Below, piece by piece: positions 16,157-24,873 of a DNA stretch of 52,158 nucleotides. The stretch spans positions 1 through 52,158 of the forward strand of contig JAUUSE010000007.1 of assembly GCA_030842085.1 (NCBI GenBank), written 5' to 3'. Under the pieces are notes generated by a model. The model made no database searches, had not been told where the DNA came from, and saw nothing but the letters and a program-made list of their open reading frames with translations. Position 1 is the stretch's first letter; each line of letters begins with the position of its first letter. This stretch comes from Timburyella sp030842085 (GTDB lineage Bacteria; Bacillota; Clostridia; Oscillospirales; Acutalibacteraceae). A program made the translations under genes and the position numbers.

Positions 16157-16687
16157 TTATTCACCTTTTTTCGCCGCTATGGCGTTTAAAGCTACAACCA
16201 GACCAGTCAGATTTGCATTAAGCGCATATACCAGTCCAGATATAGGTGCATTGAGTCCACCCAGAGCTTTTGCAACAAGCTCTTCTCTTGACGGCAGCTT
16301 TGCAAGAGTTTCTATATCCTCTTTTGGTGCATATTTACCGTCTATAAATCCGGCCTTGATATTAAAGGTATCGCTCTTCTCAGCATAGGCCGAAAGAATT
16401 TTTGCAGCGGCTATATAGTCGCTTTCAGACGTCGCTATAGCAGTTGTGCCGTTCAGATGCTCTTTCATCTCCGGCATATCAATATTATCAAATGCGAAAG
16501 ATAAGAGCGAGTTCTTTACAACTGAATATTTAACTCCCGCCTCGCGCATTTCTTTACGAAGCTTTGTATCGTCAGCGACGTTTATGCCCTTATAATCAAC
16601 AAGAACGCCTGTGCAGGAATTTTTAAGAACCTCGGTAAGCTCTTCAACCGCCTGCTTCTTTGAAGCTAAAATTTTCTCACTTGGCAT
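16157..16687 (-). CDS. rplJ: Ribosomal protein L10
   Basis: 176 residues. Base of the L7/L12 stalk, binding 23S rRNA through its N-terminal domain and L7/L12 dimers through its C-terminal helix. LVDYKGINVADDTKLRKEM and VKNSLLSFAF are family motifs, and the C-terminal Ala/Leu-rich helix (about 135-176) is the stalk docking site. GGAGG precedes the start. Its mRNA leader carries the L10 autoregulatory structure. Confidence 0.98.
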   Translation of the reverse strand: MPSEKILASKKQAVEELTEVLKNSCTGVLVDYKGINVADDTKLRKEMREAGVKYSVVKNSLLSFAFDNIDMPEMKEHLNGTTAIATSESDYIAAAKILSAYAEKSDTFNIKAGFIDGKYAPKEDIETLAKLPSREELVAKALGGLNAPISGLVYALNANLTGLVVALNAIAAKKGE

Positions 16688-16694
16688 GTTTTCA

Positions 16695-16830
16695 CCTCCT
16701 ACACATAAAAACTAAATGCCCGCATCCAAATGAGGATACGGGCAGTAATCAACTAAAAATACATTATGCCGGTTCCTCGGCAGGATTTATGCAATAAATG
16801 CACCTGCTGTCTTTGGAATGCTTAATTATT
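16695..16830 (-). promoter_or_regulatory. L10 leader (autoregulatory mRNA element)
   Basis: The 170-base spacer between rplA and rplJ contains, on the minus strand, CCAAAGACAGCAGGTGC followed about 25 bases later by TCCTGCCGAGG, the conserved pairing core of the Firmicutes L10 leader. A hairpin formed by GCCCGTATCC and GGATGCGGGC then precedes the rplJ ribosome site. The L10-(L12) complex binds such leaders and represses rplJ-rplL. Confidence 0.85.
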
Positions 16831-16861
16831 TTATCATATTATATTTTCGTTGTCAAGCAGC

Positions 16862-17569
16862 TTATTCCGCCTGCTGGCCGCCTACTCTGTTCGGATTTAT
16901 CTTTATACCGGGGCCCATTGTCGTAGCTATTACGCAAGAACGTATATACTGACCCTTAGATGCAGCCGGCTTTGCCTTTACTATCGCTTCAAGCAATGTG
17001 TTGAAGTTCTCTGAAAGCTTTTCAGGTCCAAATGAGACCTTGCCTATCGGGCAGTGGATTATATTAGTTTTGTCAAGACGATATTCAATTTTACCTGCCT
17101 TAGCTTCGTTTACTGCGCGGGCAACATCCGGTGTAACGGTGCCAGCCTTCGGGTTCGGCATAAGTCCGCGCGGACCAAGTATTTTACCAAGACGTCCTAC
17201 AACGCCCATCATGTCAGGCGCTGCTATTACGACGTCAAAATCCATAAAGTTTTCTTTCTGAATACGTGTTGCAAGTTCTTCAGCACCTACTATTTCAGCG
17301 CCGGCTGCCTCAGCTGCCTTTGCGGCGTCACCTTTGGCAAAGACACATACCCTTACGCTTTTACCTGTGCCGTTAGGAAGTACAACCGCACCTCTTACCT
17401 GCTGGTCTGCATGACGTGAGTCAACGCCTAAGCGCACATGCACTTCTACCGTCTCGTCAAATTTTGCTGTTTTTGTTTTTACCGCGAGATCAAAGGCTTC
17501 AGGTACGTCATACAACTTCGCACGATCTATAAGCCCTAAGCTCGCATTATATTTCTTACCATGTTTCAT
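16862..17569 (-). CDS. rplA: Ribosomal protein L1
   Basis: 235 residues. Forms the L1 stalk near the ribosomal E site and acts as a translational repressor of its own operon in many bacteria. GPRGLMPNPKAGTVTPDV is the L1 signature (domain II), and GKVSFGPEKLSENF and ATTMGPGIKINP are typical of domain I. Two GGGAGG sites precede the ATG. Length matches the family. Confidence 0.98.
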   Translation of the reverse strand: MKHGKKYNASLGLIDRAKLYDVPEAFDLAVKTKTAKFDETVEVHVRLGVDSRHADQQVRGAVVLPNGTGKSVRVCVFAKGDAAKAAEAAGAEIVGAEELATRIQKENFMDFDVVIAAPDMMGVVGRLGKILGPRGLMPNPKAGTVTPDVARAVNEAKAGKIEYRLDKTNIIHCPIGKVSFGPEKLSENFNTLLEAIVKAKPAASKGQYIRSCVIATTMGPGIKINPNRVGGQQAE

Positions 17570-17588
17570 TTACATTTACCTCCCAATA

Positions 17589-17618
17589 GAGTGGTTTTCT
17601 CGGATTATTCCTCCCACC
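17589..17618 (-). promoter_or_regulatory. Putative L1-binding mRNA site before rplA
   Basis: In the 58-base rplK-rplA spacer the minus strand has GTGGGAGG (ending the 17617-17610 side) and, about 16 bases on, CCAC (17594-17591), which pair through GTGG/CCAC with the purine-rich strand looped out. A similar TGGGAGGAA...ACCACA arrangement precedes rplK. L1 is known to repress L11-L1 operons by binding such leader sites; this assignment is by resemblance only. Confidence 0.35.
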
Positions 17619-17627
17619 CGGGAACAG

Positions 17628-18053
17628 TTAATCGACTACTTCGACGCCCATGCTCCGAGCAGTTCCTGCTACTATTCTCATAGCAGAGTCAATATTGGCT
17701 GCGTTAAGATCCGGCATTTTCTGCTCCGCAATCTTTTTAACCTGTTCTTTAGTCAGCTTCGCGACCTTAACCTTATTCGGCTGACCCGAACCGCTTTCGA
17801 TACCGCATGCCTTCTTTATTAAAACTGCACAGGGCGGCGTCTTTGTTATAAAGGAAAATGTGCGGTCAGCATATACCGTTATTACTACCGGTATTATCAG
17901 ACCTATGTCGTTCTTTGTACGCTCGTTAAATTCCTTCGTAAACGCCACAATGTTTACGCCGTGCTGACCCAGCGCCGGACCTACCGGCGGCGCCGGTGTT
18001 GCCTTTCCGGCAGGTATCTGCAATTTGATGTAGCCCACTACTTTTTGAGCCAT
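17628..18053 (-). CDS. rplK: Ribosomal protein L11
   Basis: 141 residues, the standard length. Binds the GTPase-associated region of 23S rRNA. KLQIPAGKATPAPPVGPALG is the N-terminal signature with the conserved proline-rich linker; DLNAANIDSAMRIVAGTARS is the C-terminal RNA-binding helix. The Met at 18053 is preceded 8 bases earlier by GGAGG, better than an in-frame Met three codons upstream. Confidence 0.98.
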   Translation of the reverse strand: MAQKVVGYIKLQIPAGKATPAPPVGPALGQHGVNIVAFTKEFNERTKNDIGLIIPVVITVYADRTFSFITKTPPCAVLIKKACGIESGSGQPNKVKVAKLTKEQVKKIAEQKMPDLNAANIDSAMRIVAGTARSMGVEVVD

Positions 18054-18062
18054 AGTTTGCAC

Positions 18063-18177
18063 CTCCGATTATATGTGGTTAAGCGAAACGGCACCTCACC
18101 GTTCCTCCCATCTGCCGGCACATTTCGTGCCATTATACGGCCTTTGCCGTATATATCAAACCCTACAGGGTTTAAAA
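18063..18177 (-). promoter_or_regulatory. Structured leader of rplK
   Basis: The nusG-rplK spacer holds consecutive small hairpins on the minus strand: AAACCC/GGGTTT, ATACGGC/GCCGTAT and GGCAC/GTGCC. After these comes ATGGGAGGAACGG and, about 25 bases later, ACCACAT, echoing the motif before rplA. No terminator run follows. The arrangement suits an L1 translational operator or RNA processing site, but none was confirmed. Confidence 0.4.
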
Positions 18178-18699
18178 CTAAACTGTTTCTACCTGGTCAA
18201 ACTCAAGTTCAACCGGCGTCTCGCGTCCAAACATGGAGATTATTACCTGTACGCTGTTTTTAGACATATCTATGCTGTCTATTATTCCAATAAATCCCTC
18301 CAGCGGACCGTCTATTATCTTCACGTTGTCGCCTACATTATATCCTACTTCTACCGTATGCTTCTCTACGCCCAGTGCCTCTACTTCCTTATCGGTAAGC
18401 GGAACCGGCTTCGATGACGACGGACCTACAAAGCCCGTTACGCCTCGTACGTTTCGAACCACGTACCATGAATCATCCGTCATTATCATTTTTACGAGAA
18501 CATAGCCGGGGAATATTTTGCGCTCTACTTCGCGCTTTTTATTGTCCTGTATCTCCGTTACCATTTCTGTCGGAACCTTAATATCAAATATTAAATCCTC
18601 CAACTTGCGGTTTTCCACTATCGTTTCAAGATTAGTTGCTACCTTGTTTTCGTAACCGGAATATGTGTGGACAACATACCATTTTGCTTCTTGTGACAT
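18178..18699 (-). CDS. nusG: Transcription termination/antitermination factor NusG
   Basis: 173 residues. The NGN domain starts at AKWYVVHTYSGYE; FPGYVLVKM and VRNVRGVTGFVG are its core motifs contacting RNA polymerase. The C-terminal KOW domain has GDNVKIIDGPLEGFIGIID. NusG modulates pausing and termination and couples to ribosomes. It lies between secE and rplK, the standard gene order. Confidence 0.98.
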   Translation of the reverse strand: MSQEAKWYVVHTYSGYENKVATNLETIVENRKLEDLIFDIKVPTEMVTEIQDNKKREVERKIFPGYVLVKMIMTDDSWYVVRNVRGVTGFVGPSSSKPVPLTDKEVEALGVEKHTVEVGYNVGDNVKIIDGPLEGFIGIIDSIDMSKNSVQVIISMFGRETPVELEFDQVETV

Positions 18700-18724
18700 C
18701 TATCTTCCCCCAATTGTAAGATAG

Positions 18725-19414
18725 TTAGCTGTAAATTACATTAAGCAATGATGCAAGGCCAAAATCTATTAGCCAGATAAATCCGCCTATTATCAGGCAC
18801 ATCAGCAATACTACCGTTACATTCTTTATAAGCGTCTTCTTTGTCGGCCATACTACCTTTTTTATCTCGCTCTTTAAATCTCTTAAGTAACGTCCTATTC
18901 TGGTTAATATCGTCTTTTTTGCACCTTTAGATTCAGCTACCTCGACATAGTCGGCCGTAAGCAACGATGCTACTCCGACAACAGCGCCGACAAAAAGTAC
19001 AATTAACGTTATTACAGGATAAATCGTGTAATTAACGCCTGTTGATGTAAGCGTGAACGGACGATAGTCGACAAACTTAACCTCATTGCTCAGCACATAC
19101 ACTAAAAGCGCGATTGCTGCTACCAGCTCAAATGCCGGAGCCGCATACTTCGTGCCCTTAAACTTGAAAGACAGCGCCGCCATAAGTACACCTAAAGCCG
19201 AAAGTATAAAAGCAAATGTGAAGTACATCGACTTATACAACGTCAGCGTCTCACCAGCCATGTCATAGCTTCCGCCAAACGACAGCTGTGCGCCGGTAAG
19301 CGTTGCTGTGCCGTCCATCGATACTATCGTTACAAACGGCATAAAGAAGAGCACTATGCCTGCTACTGCCAGAATACAAGTCAGTATTTTTGTTATCCAA
19401 CTGGCTGCTTTCAT
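18725..19414 (-). CDS. secE: SecE preprotein translocase subunit with an extra N-terminal four-helix domain
   Basis: 229 residues. The last 57 (about 173-229) are a complete Gram-positive SecE: an amphipathic segment YLRDLKSEIKKVVWPTKKT and one membrane helix. Gram-positive SecE is usually only 60-75 residues. Here residues 1-155 add about four membrane helices with an extracellular loop containing DGTATLTGAQLSFGG, resembling no family I recognise. GGAGG precedes the start, 12 bases after rpmG. The position between rpmG and nusG confirms the SecE identity. The extension could anchor or regulate the translocon; that is inference. Confidence 0.92.
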   Translation of the reverse strand: MKAASWITKILTCILAVAGIVLFFMPFVTIVSMDGTATLTGAQLSFGGSYDMAGETLTLYKSMYFTFAFILSALGVLMAALSFKFKGTKYAAPAFELVAAIALLVYVLSNEVKFVDYRPFTLTSTGVNYTIYPVITLIVLFVGAVVGVASLLTADYVEVAESKGAKKTILTRIGRYLRDLKSEIKKVVWPTKKTLIKNVTVVLLMCLIIGGFIWLIDFGLASLLNVIYS

Positions 19415-19426
19415 TCTTCTTCCTCC

Positions 19427-19576
19427 TTACTTCGTTTCTCTGTGGAGGGTATGCTTCCTACAGAAGCGGCAGTATTTGTTAAGCTCCAGCCTATCAGGGT
19501 CGTTCTTCTTGTTCTTCATCTTGCTGTAGTTGCGCTGCTTGCATTCTGTACATGCTAATGTTATCTTTACTCTCAT
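19427..19576 (-). CDS. rpmG: Ribosomal protein L33
   Basis: 49 residues; small 50S subunit protein. MRVKITLACTECKQRNY and CRFCRKHTLHRETK give the four zinc-ligand cysteines (two CxxC pairs) of the Zn-binding (C+) form. GGGAGG lies upstream of the ATG at 19576. It is the first gene of the rpmG-secE-nusG-rplKAJL cluster, directly downstream of the promoter at 19726-19698. Confidence 0.95.
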   Translation of the reverse strand: MRVKITLACTECKQRNYSKMKNKKNDPDRLELNKYCRFCRKHTLHRETK

Positions 19577-19697
19577 TTTTTACGGCACCTCCCGTTTATT
19601 GCGGAAAAATTTAGCCTCCCTCTCGCCGGTTTGTCCGGTGCAGGATTAATCTTTAAAAATATGCATTCAAAAAAAAAGACCCTGCAGAGGTACAATT

Positions 19698-19726
19698 ACT
19701 ATACCATACAAAGTACAATTAGTCAA
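19698..19726 (-). promoter_or_regulatory. Promoter of the rpmG-secE-nusG-rpl cluster
   Basis: TTGACT (19726-19721), 17 bases, TATAGT (19703-19698). The predicted start near 19691 gives a leader of about 115 bases before rpmG that contains a run of nine T. Confidence 0.8.
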
Positions 19727-19939
19727 GCATATTTATCTTTTTTATCTAAATATTGGTAATTTTAATATCGCCCCGGCCGCCTTTATTCTCTGCTGTTATA
19801 TCACACATATATAAACTTATTTTTTTATACATTCCTGTGCCTTGTAACAGACATCCCGTTAGTTATAAGCAGTTAATTGCAAGCATGTTGCAAATCCCAA
19901 TTTATAGCTATAAGCGGCCGAATATAAGCTTCAGCTCTT

Positions 19940-20797
19940 TTAAAGCAGTGAAACCCCGCATGAGCAGGTTTTGCAGATATAAGCTTTAGTAGCATTGGCC
20001 ATGTAATATTCCAAACAATTTTTGGCCGCCGTCTCGCTGTCAAACATGCCATATATGCTCGGTCCGGCGCCGCTTAACGACACTGCCATCGGAGAAAAAT
20101 TTTGTATTCCTGCAGCAAGGCTACCATATCCACTGTAAAGGCGGCTGAATATATTGCCGGTGCATTTTATGGCACCGCAAAAATCGTCATTGTCATATTT
20201 TTGTAAAAAGTCCTGCGTGAAGTGCGTCCTACTGTCACTCATGCTGTCTATCATTCCGTACATTTGCCCGGTGGAGTTCTTTTCGCCGCTCTTTACTATT
20301 ACAACATAATAATCGCCTATATGCTGCAGCTGCGTAATTTTCTCGCCTATACCCTTCACAAGCGCCGTGCCGCCGCTGAGGCAGAATGGCACATCCGCTC
20401 CGACGCCGAGCGCCGCCCTGCATAAATCGTCATCGCTTATCGGGCCGTATGCGGTATTAAGCATTGAAAGCACAGCCGCTGCATCAGCGCTGCCGCCGCC
20501 AAGCCCCGCCGCCTGCGGAATCTGCTTTTCTATATCTATGTGTACATCAAACCGCTTTCCCGATATTTTCATAAATTCCAATGCGGCCTTATATGCGGTG
20601 TTTTCTTCCCCGCAGCTTTTGCCAAAGCAGTTTACAGTTATCTTTCCGCCGCCGTCCGATAAACTTAAAGAAACAATATCGCACAGCGTTACCGACTGCA
20701 TTACGCTCTCTATATTGTGATAACCGTCGTCTCTGCGGCCGGCTATGTCAAGCGTAAGATTTATTTTCGCCATTGCCATCGATTTAAGCTCTGTCAT
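19940..20797 (-). CDS. ispE: 4-diphosphocytidyl-2-C-methyl-D-erythritol kinase
   Basis: 285 residues. A GHMP-family kinase that phosphorylates CDP-methylerythritol in the MEP pathway to isoprenoid precursors. AMAKINLTLDI opens the fold; IPQAAGLGGGSADAAAVL is the ATP-binding glycine-rich loop; SLSGAGPSIYGMF is the third GHMP motif. GGGAG precedes the ATG at 20797. Length is normal. Its use of the MEP pathway is typical of Clostridia. Confidence 0.95.
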   Translation of the reverse strand: MTELKSMAMAKINLTLDIAGRRDDGYHNIESVMQSVTLCDIVSLSLSDGGGKITVNCFGKSCGEENTAYKAALEFMKISGKRFDVHIDIEKQIPQAAGLGGGSADAAAVLSMLNTAYGPISDDDLCRAALGVGADVPFCLSGGTALVKGIGEKITQLQHIGDYYVVIVKSGEKNSTGQMYGMIDSMSDSRTHFTQDFLQKYDNDDFCGAIKCTGNIFSRLYSGYGSLAAGIQNFSPMAVSLSGAGPSIYGMFDSETAAKNCLEYYMANATKAYICKTCSCGVSLL

Positions 20798-20855
20798 TAA
20801 AATCTCCCATCGCTTCGCTGATAACTGTTTTTACAAATGCTAAATCATCAAATCT

Positions 20856-22025
20856 TTATACGCCAAGCTCATCTAAAAAATCCTTTATGCGGCTTACAGC
20901 TTCCTTAATATGCTCTATAGAATAGCAGTACGACACCCTTATATAGCCCTCTCCGCTTTCGCCGAAAGCCGTTCCCGGTACGACCGCCACTTTTTTTGAA
21001 TATATCAGTTTTTCGCAAAACTCTTCAGACGTTAGGCTGGAGCGCTTAATTGACGGAAATATATAAAACGCTCCCTCCGGCTCGAAGCAGTCAAGGCCTA
21101 TTGAATTAAAGGCGTTCACTATAAACCGGCGGCGCATATCGTACTGGCCGCGCATCTCGATTATATCCTCGTCGCCGTTCTGCATAGCCTCTATGCCAGC
21201 GTACTGCGCCGTTGTAGGGGCGCACATTATCGCGTACTGATGCACCTTTATCATCTGCGATATAATCGGTTCCGGCCCGCAGGCAAAGCCTAAGCGCCAG
21301 CCCGTCATTGAATAGGCCTTGGAAAATCCGCCTACTATTATTGTATAATCATACATGCCGTCAATCTCTGCTATCGACACATGCCGGACGCCGCCATATG
21401 TAAGCTCTGCGTATATCTCGTCAGACAGCACCATTATATTGTTTTCTTTTATTATAGGAGCAATTTTTTCTAAATCCTCACGCCGCATTACAGCGCCCGT
21501 AGGGTTGTTCGGATACGGCAGTATTAAAAGCTTCGTTTTATCCGTTATTTTTTCTCTGAGCTCTTCCGGAGTAATTTTAAAATTATTCTCCATCTTTGTT
21601 TTTAAAATAACGGGTACTCCACCGCTCATTCTCGTTATCGGCTCATAGCAGACAAAGCACGGCTCAGGTATTATCACCTCGTCGCCGGGTGATATAACCG
21701 ACCTTATGCATAAGTCTATCGCCTCGCTGCCGCCAACCGATATCATAACCTGCGGAACTGAATATTCAAGATTAAACCTGCGCTGCATATAATTTGAGAT
21801 TTCTTCGCGCAGCTTCTTAAAACCGGCATTTGCCGTATATCTCGTCTTGCCGGAACGCAGCGAATTTATTCCCGCTTCCCTCACATGCCACGGCGTTTTA
21901 AAGTCCGGCTCGCCCACGCTCAGAGATATAACGTCGTCCATCTCCTCCGCTATGCTGAAAAATTTGCGGATGCCGGAGGGCTTCATGTCCCTTACTACCG
22001 GATTTAGTATATTATTATATTCCAT
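20856..22025 (-). CDS. PLP-dependent aminotransferase, class I/II (aspartate/aromatic type)
   Basis: 389 residues. Fold-type I aminotransferase. The PLP lysine is in GGFSKAYSMTGWRLG; PYPNNPTGAV and LSDEIYAEL supply the Asn and Asp/Tyr that hold the cofactor, and IRVSYCYS carries the substrate-carboxylate Arg. The exact amino donor cannot be told (aspartate, aromatic or alanine types look alike). It follows an Lrp-family regulator gene transcribed the same way, a frequent pair in Clostridia, but with a 500-base spacer. Confidence 0.9.
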   Translation of the reverse strand: MEYNNILNPVVRDMKPSGIRKFFSIAEEMDDVISLSVGEPDFKTPWHVREAGINSLRSGKTRYTANAGFKKLREEISNYMQRRFNLEYSVPQVMISVGGSEAIDLCIRSVISPGDEVIIPEPCFVCYEPITRMSGGVPVILKTKMENNFKITPEELREKITDKTKLLILPYPNNPTGAVMRREDLEKIAPIIKENNIMVLSDEIYAELTYGGVRHVSIAEIDGMYDYTIIVGGFSKAYSMTGWRLGFACGPEPIISQMIKVHQYAIMCAPTTAQYAGIEAMQNGDEDIIEMRGQYDMRRRFIVNAFNSIGLDCFEPEGAFYIFPSIKRSSLTSEEFCEKLIYSKKVAVVPGTAFGESGEGYIRVSYCYSIEHIKEAVSRIKDFLDELGV

Positions 22026-22529
22026 AATATTACCACTCCAAAATAAAAGCCTTTTTATGCGAATATCCGAATTTTAATCGCGGTCTGCTAAGTAGTATTG
22101 TGATGCTACCACTCCGCTATGTGCACCGGCACAGCTACTGCGAGAGTGCAAAAACGCATAATACACAACAAGTCTATAAGCCGTCGCAGTGCTATAAGGC
22201 TGCAAAATTTCCTCTGCATAAATTGCCAGATTTATGCCAACCGCTCATTCGCGGCCCATCCGCTGCTCCACGGCACAGCTGATAGCGTCAAGCATCGACA
22301 AATGTCCATAAGACATGTCAGACAGTGCAGAAAATCAAAAGCTCTCAGGCGATTACTGCATCGGCACGCCGCACATAACAGCTAATAATATAAGCTCACG
22401 CAATGATTATCATATCAAAAAAGCGGCAGCACAGTAAATATCGGCCGTTTTATACTGCTGCAAAGTTTTACGCCATAGATATTACGCATTAATCAACAGT
22501 ACATTATGCTTGATAATGTCAGACTTATA
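22026..22529. other. Spacer between aminotransferase and Lrp-type regulator
   Basis: About 500 bases with no gene of usual length and no consensus promoter. Short open frames have no ribosome site. No RNA motif was recognised. Confidence 0.5.
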
Positions 22530-23006
22530 TTAAATAACAAAGCTTCTGTCGTCCTCTTCTCCGGACGAAAGCTTAACGCCCATTTCTTTATATCTTCTCA
22601 GTACAAAGTGCGTGGCGGTAGACTGCACCGAATCCATCGGCGCAAGGCGCTTTGCAACGAACATGGCAACTTCCCTGAAAGTCTTGCCCTGCACCATTAC
22701 CGCCAAGTCAAATCCGCCCGACATGAGGTATACCGACTCGACTTCCTCAAACATCATTATTTGCTCGGCTATTGTTTCAAAGCCTTCGTCCTGCTTTGGT
22801 ATTACCTTTATTTCAATCAGGGCGGTAACTAATGTAGAATCCTCTTTTTCCCAGTCCACAACCGGCTTATATCCGCATATTATACCATTTCTTTCAAGAG
22901 TGCGTATATGCTCGCTTACATCCTTTTCATCCATGCCGAGCATTACCGCAATATCAGCGTCGGTATAGTGCGCGTTGTCGTTGAGAAGCTTCAGAATTTT
23001 ATCCAT
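22530..23006 (-). CDS. Lrp/AsnC family transcriptional regulator
   Basis: 158 residues. N-terminal winged HTH (MDKILKLLNDNAHYTDADIAVMLG, then HIRTLERNGIICGYK) and a C-terminal RAM ligand-binding domain containing the conserved VYLMSGGFDLAVMV. Lrp proteins sense amino acids and form octamers. The Met at 23006 has GGGAG 8 bases upstream; an in-frame Met six codons earlier does not. The neighbouring aminotransferase is the likely target. Confidence 0.9.
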   Translation of the reverse strand: MDKILKLLNDNAHYTDADIAVMLGMDEKDVSEHIRTLERNGIICGYKPVVDWEKEDSTLVTALIEIKVIPKQDEGFETIAEQIMMFEEVESVYLMSGGFDLAVMVQGKTFREVAMFVAKRLAPMDSVQSTATHFVLRRYKEMGVKLSSGEEDDRSFVI

Positions 23007-23035
23007 ATAATCAACTCCCGTCAAGATTTTTAATT

Positions 23036-23848
23036 TTACTCTATAGGTATAAGTACTGGTTCGCGGTTTTGATAAAGCGCTATCTCTTTAAATCCGCAGT
23101 TGAAAGCCGCTTTCAGACCGACATCTATATCGCTGCCTACATCGTGGCATGTGTGCGCGTCAGAGCCTATTGTTATATATTTCCCGCCTAATTCCTTAAA
23201 CCGTCTTACATAATAATCATGCGGCACCAAATAACCTAAGCCCTTGCGTATGCCGGATGTGTTTATCTCCAGCGCCTTGCCGCGCTCGGCCAGGGCCGCG
23301 AGTATTTTGTCAGTCACTGCATCATATCTTTTAAAATCAATGTCATTTATGTCTATGCCAAAGTAGCGTATGGGATATGTAAGATGCGCAAGAGAATCAA
23401 AATCATATTCTTCAGCTATTGTAAGCAGCTCGTCAAAATATTTATCGAGCACAGCTCTGTAATCGTTTTTTGAGTCGGAATAGTCAAGATAATAAAAATC
23501 CTCCATGCCGACAAGATTGTGCAATGAAGCCAGTACAAAATCAAACTCACATGAGCTCAGCACCGTCTTTGCCGCTTCACTGTTTTGATTTGGCTGACCA
23601 AGCTCTATTCCTCTCAAGACCAACAGCCGTCCCTCGAACACCGATTGAGCTTTAGCAGTCTCAAAATTAGACTGGCGTATCGATTTATTATAACCCTTTT
23701 CAATATATTCATTGCATTCGCAGTGGTCGGTAATTGCTATAGCGCGCAAGCCGGCTTTCTCTGCGCATTCACACAGCAATATTCCAGAGTGCTCTCCGTC
23801 CGGGGAATTATCACTGTGCACATGCATATCTATTTTATCAGCAGTCAT
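23036..23848 (-). CDS. PHP-domain phosphoesterase (HisJ/histidinol-phosphatase-like)
   Basis: 270 residues. A polymerase-and-histidinol-phosphatase domain with metal ligands in DMHVHSDNSPDGEH (first motif), AITDHCEC (second), a Glu-containing LRGIELGQ, ASLHN, and GSDAHTCHDVG near the C-terminus. This resembles HisJ-type histidinol phosphatases, but no his genes are nearby, so another phosphoester is possible. AAGGTG precedes the ATG. It ends 30 bases before the regulator and may be cotranscribed with it. Confidence 0.88.
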   Translation of the reverse strand: MTADKIDMHVHSDNSPDGEHSGILLCECAEKAGLRAIAITDHCECNEYIEKGYNKSIRQSNFETAKAQSVFEGRLLVLRGIELGQPNQNSEAAKTVLSSCEFDFVLASLHNLVGMEDFYYLDYSDSKNDYRAVLDKYFDELLTIAEEYDFDSLAHLTYPIRYFGIDINDIDFKRYDAVTDKILAALAERGKALEINTSGIRKGLGYLVPHDYYVRRFKELGGKYITIGSDAHTCHDVGSDIDVGLKAAFNCGFKEIALYQNREPVLIPIE

Positions 23849-24440
23849 TGTATCACCTTCCCATATGCTGATATTTTAACATATATCACGTATAATTAAA
23901 ACTCTTTTTTCCTTTTTATTTGCTACGCCAGAGTGTACTCCACATATAGCCATACTACTGTATAGCTCAGAAATCTATTAATATCCACATGACATGTTAT
24001 ATTTTATGCTTGCTTTATATAGTCTTAGCTTAATCCAATATTATAAATATGAACTTGTAACAAAAGCTGAAAAAGTAATCGATGTGGTGTGTCACAGAAA
24101 ATCTAAGGCTAAATTTTCAAAGGCTGACAATACAATCAATCTTTGCTCAAATAGGCGCCACTTGCTGTAAAGTAGTATCAAATTTTAAAACCCAGCTTTT
24201 AAAAAAACCGTATATTTGGTAGATATATTAACCGTATTTGCTAATATAATCGGATAATTTGTACCAGTCTGAGGGTAAGCAAATAGGTAAAATCTTCCCA
24301 CATTTATAATAAGTAGATATAAATTTATTCTTTAGAATGATAGAAAAGTCAAATTTGGCTTAACCTATAAAAATAGAGATAATCAAGTATGAAGGAATTT
24401 ATATGTTATGCTCATTTTTTATTGTTTTTATATGGTAAAT
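23849..24440. other. AT-rich intergenic region
   Basis: No gene, repeat or recognised RNA was found on either strand. It separates the housekeeping block from the MarR/ABC region. Confidence 0.55.
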
Positions 24441-24444
24441 TAAA

Positions 24445-24485
24445 TATGGGAAGCTATGCAAATATAGATTGCATAGCTTCCCATA
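24445..24485 (-). terminator. Strong bidirectional terminator
   Basis: A perfect 17-bp inverted repeat (TATGGGAAGCTATGCAA at 24445-24461 against 24469-24485) with short A/T flanks. It lies 29 bases beyond the stop of the 46-residue gene on the minus strand. Confidence 0.75.
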
Positions 24486-24513
24486 TAATTATTGTTGAAT
24501 ATACTTTTTAAAA

Positions 24514-24654
24514 TTATTCGTCTGACAATTTTTTCTTCAAGTTGCTAATCCCGCGGTTAATTTTCCGGCGAACACCAGCGTTATCCCTATTCTTTCGTTG
24601 GCTTAAACGGTGCAACCGACTTTCTAAAAATGCAATTCTAGTTGAAATATTCAT
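24514..24654 (-). CDS. Small basic protein of 46 residues downstream of MarR
   Basis: 46 residues, rich in Arg and Lys and predicted helical (begins MNISTRIAFLESRLHRL, ends LKKKLSDE). GAAAGG lies before the ATG at 24654. No family is recognised. It lies between attenuator-like element 1 and a strong terminator, in line with the MarR gene at 24874-25323, so it is probably the last gene of that transcript and is gated by element 1. Too short for a default gene search, but composition and context support it. Confidence 0.6.
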   Translation of the reverse strand: MNISTRIAFLESRLHRLSQRKNRDNAGVRRKINRGISNLKKKLSDE

Positions 24655-24769
24655 CACGTTTTTCCTTTCTTGAATAAATATATTTTAATAGCAGTTATTT
24701 CTTAGCGCCATAGCAGCAATAATGAAATCCATTTTTCTACAAAATTCAAATCTATAGTCACATTAATTT

Positions 24770-24866
24770 AAAAAACAAAAAGCGCCCGGTTACTTTACAA
24801 TAACCGGGCGCACCCGACATCTTCTTTTCGACTATCAATCATTGCGATGATTCGTCCTCCGATGAT
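24770..24866 (-). promoter_or_regulatory. Attenuator-like RNA element, copy 1
   Basis: Begins 10-15 bases after the MarR stop. On the minus strand: ATCGGAGG (24863-24856); a hairpin AATCAT-CGCA-ATGATT (24852-24837); a short linker with GAAGATGTC; then terminator GCGCCCGGTTA/TAACCGGGCGC (24811-24801 and 24792-24782) and a T-rich tail. The 5' arm of the terminator can instead form CGGG-TGCG-CCCG with the bases just before it. Two further copies lie at 25968-26050 and 26408-26511. No known riboswitch was recognised. Confidence 0.7.
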
Positions 24867-24873
24867 ATCTTCT

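Noticed and set aside
24778..24862. Coding of conserved peptides in the repeated attenuator elements
   Set aside because: Reading frames shift between copies through single-base insertions while stems stay paired, so conservation is at RNA level.
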